This document shows positions 4,950 through 6,021 of a stretch of DNA of 6,021 bases, piece by piece. The notes under the pieces were generated by a model that was given only the letters and a program-made list of their open reading frames with translations, did not search any database and was not told where the DNA came from. Within the stretch, counting starts at the first letter, position 1. Each line of letters opens with the position of its first letter. The position numbers were made by a program, and so were the translations under genes. This stretch comes from an uncultured Clostridia bacterium (GTDB taxonomy: Bacteria > Bacillota > Clostridia > TANB77 > CAG-508), in the NCBI GenBank assembly GCA_948919095.1, contig CAQYCU010000057.1, forward strand, positions 3,171 to 9,191, in the 5' to 3' direction.

Positions 4950-6021
4950 ATGGAAAACGAAGATGTTTTAAGCACTCCTTCTGCTTTTGAAAATATGACT
5001 TCTAAAGAACAAAAAGAAGAATTAGAAAATATTATGGCTCAAATTAAATTATTACATAGACAAGAAGTAATCTCTGCTGCTTATGAAATTGTTGATATTT
5101 CATATAATGTATTACAAAGTGGAAAAATAGTTTATGATATAACTTTAACTGACCCTGAAAATAATGGCAATTTTATCCATGAATATTATGGTGAAACTGA
5201 TAATCAATTATCAAAGATAGAATTAAAAAGTGATGAAGAACTTGAAAAATACGAGCTTGCTGGTTTTGATACCACAGCTATACGAGATGAACAAAAAGAA
5301 ATTAAAGAGCTTTCTAATAATCCTAATAGAGTCTCATTAAATAAACTACATGAACAAGAAAATGAACTTGAGGAAACAGCTAAAGATTTAGGCATTCCTA
5401 AAGATGAAATTGCAATGTATTCTAAAATTGATGGAAATAATGACCTTGGTCTTGATGCTAATAAGGTTACTGGTATTAAATCTCAAGAGATTGAAGGAAA
5501 CTCTTTCGTTTCAACTCATTATACAATGAATGACGTTGTTGGTATGCAATTTAAATCATATATTATTGTTAAAAATTTGGCTGGTAGACCTTCTGTTTAT
5601 GGTATATCTGAGGACAATACTTTAACTAGAATTGATGATAATATTCTTACTCCAACAAATGCTGCTTCTATGTCGTTAGTTAAATCTAATGGTGATATAA
5701 AAAATGTTGGTGTTGTTGCCTCTTTTAAAGTTAATGTTAAAGGTTCTGAATTAAATTCTGACCAAGCTATTGGTTTATATAATGATAATGGGCGTGTTGG
5801 TGGATTTTATGCTAGAGGAAACTTAACTGCTGATAAAATGATTGGTTCTGAAGTTCCTAGTAGTACCTATAGTAATTATACTAATAGAACTAGGGAAATG
5901 CTTGATACTAGAAGTAATCAAGATATAACTCATGAAGCAAACTCTGTTGCAACAAGGGTTGAAGTTAATAATGATAATATTCAAAATATTAAAGATGGCG
6001 GAAATAATATGAATGCACAGC
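4950..6021 (+). CDS. Large hypothetical protein, N-terminal 357 residues, function unknown
   Basis: This frame stays open for 1,072 bases to the window end, so the gene is cut at its 3' end. I do not recognise the family. There is no signal peptide or membrane segment, so the visible part looks cytoplasmic. Residues 15-45 and about 85-150 are charged and helix-prone (ELENIMAQIKLL; DEQKEIKEL; LHEQENELEETAKDL) and may form coiled coils. Residues 190-290 look strand-rich (SYIIVKNLAGRPSVYGI; GVVASFKVNVKG; GRVGGFYARGNL). Residues 305-357 are rich in Asn, Asp, Ser and Thr. The 357 residues contain no Cys and no Trp. The ATG at 4950 is preferred because AAAGGA (4933-4938) lies 11 bases upstream; an in-frame ATG at 4908 has no ribosome site. 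Third codon positions favour T (ATT, GCT, ACT, GGT), unlike uvrA. The gene diverges from uvrA across a 361-base intergenic region and may share its control region. Confidence 0.85.
   Translation, partial: MENEDVLSTPSAFENMTSKEQKEELENIMAQIKLLHRQEVISAAYEIVDISYNVLQSGKIVYDITLTDPENNGNFIHEYYGETDNQLSKIELKSDEELEKYELAGFDTTAIRDEQKEIKELSNNPNRVSLNKLHEQENELEETAKDLGIPKDEIAMYSKIDGNNDLGLDANKVTGIKSQEIEGNSFVSTHYTMNDVVGMQFKSYIIVKNLAGRPSVYGISEDNTLTRIDDNILTPTNAASMSLVKSNGDIKNVGVVASFKVNVKGSELNSDQAIGLYNDNGRVGGFYARGNLTADKMIGSEVPSSTYSNYTNRTREMLDTRSNQDITHEANSVATRVEVNNDNIQNIKDGGNNMNAQ

Noticed and set aside
5204..5395. Minus-strand Ser-rich open frame of 63 codons
   Set aside because: Shadow of the long plus-strand gene, arising from the complement of GAA, GAT and AAT codons.
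5430..5458. EF-hand or dockerin-like Asp/Asn pattern (DGNNDLGLD, residues 161-169 of the unknown protein)
   Set aside because: The invariant Gly at loop position 6 is missing and no second copy is seen; chance in an Asn/Asp-rich protein.
1..6021. Mobile element, CRISPR array, tRNA or rRNA
   Set aside because: No transposase or integrase motifs, no regularly spaced repeats, and no recognisable tRNA or rRNA sequence on either strand.

Overview
The window is very AT-rich (about 30% G+C by eye). Its genes have AAGGA or GGAGG type ribosome sites, end in TAA or TAG, and use TGG for Trp. Sigma-A promoters (TTGACA / TATAAT with 17 bp spacing) and a Bacillus-type LexA box point to a low-GC Firmicute, probably an uncultured gut Clostridia-like or related lineage. 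It makes peptidoglycan, because murD is present, so it is not a wall-less Mollicute. I see no mobile element, CRISPR array, rRNA or tRNA.

Layout. (1) Positions 1-1507, minus strand: a two-gene operon with a good promoter at about 1479-1507, then a cytidylate-kinase-like gene (638-1414), then the first ~217 codons of murD (start at 653, cut by the left edge). The two genes overlap by 16 bases. (2) Positions 1562-1724, plus strand: a tiny gene for a 30-residue Lys/Asn/Gln-rich peptide with a strong ribosome site. A hairpin terminator that works in both directions is shared with convergent uvrA. (3) Positions 1760-4588, minus strand: complete uvrA (942 aa), the damage-recognition ATPase of nucleotide excision repair. 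Its promoter (4786-4814) has a LexA/SOS box between the -35 and -10 elements and is followed by a leader of about 190 bases with a large hairpin. (4) Positions 4830-6021, plus strand: a divergent promoter and the first 357 codons of an unrecognised, Cys- and Trp-free protein cut by the right edge.

How the parts relate. UvrA is a housekeeping repair gene that is probably SOS-induced here. The kinase/murD pair couples a nucleotide-kinase-like protein to cell-wall precursor synthesis. The two plus-strand genes are the unknowns. The most unusual points are the unrecognised large protein, the orphan 30-residue peptide, the long structured uvrA leader, and a third-codon-position bias that follows the DNA strand rather than the gene. 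I found no convincing new multi-gene system.
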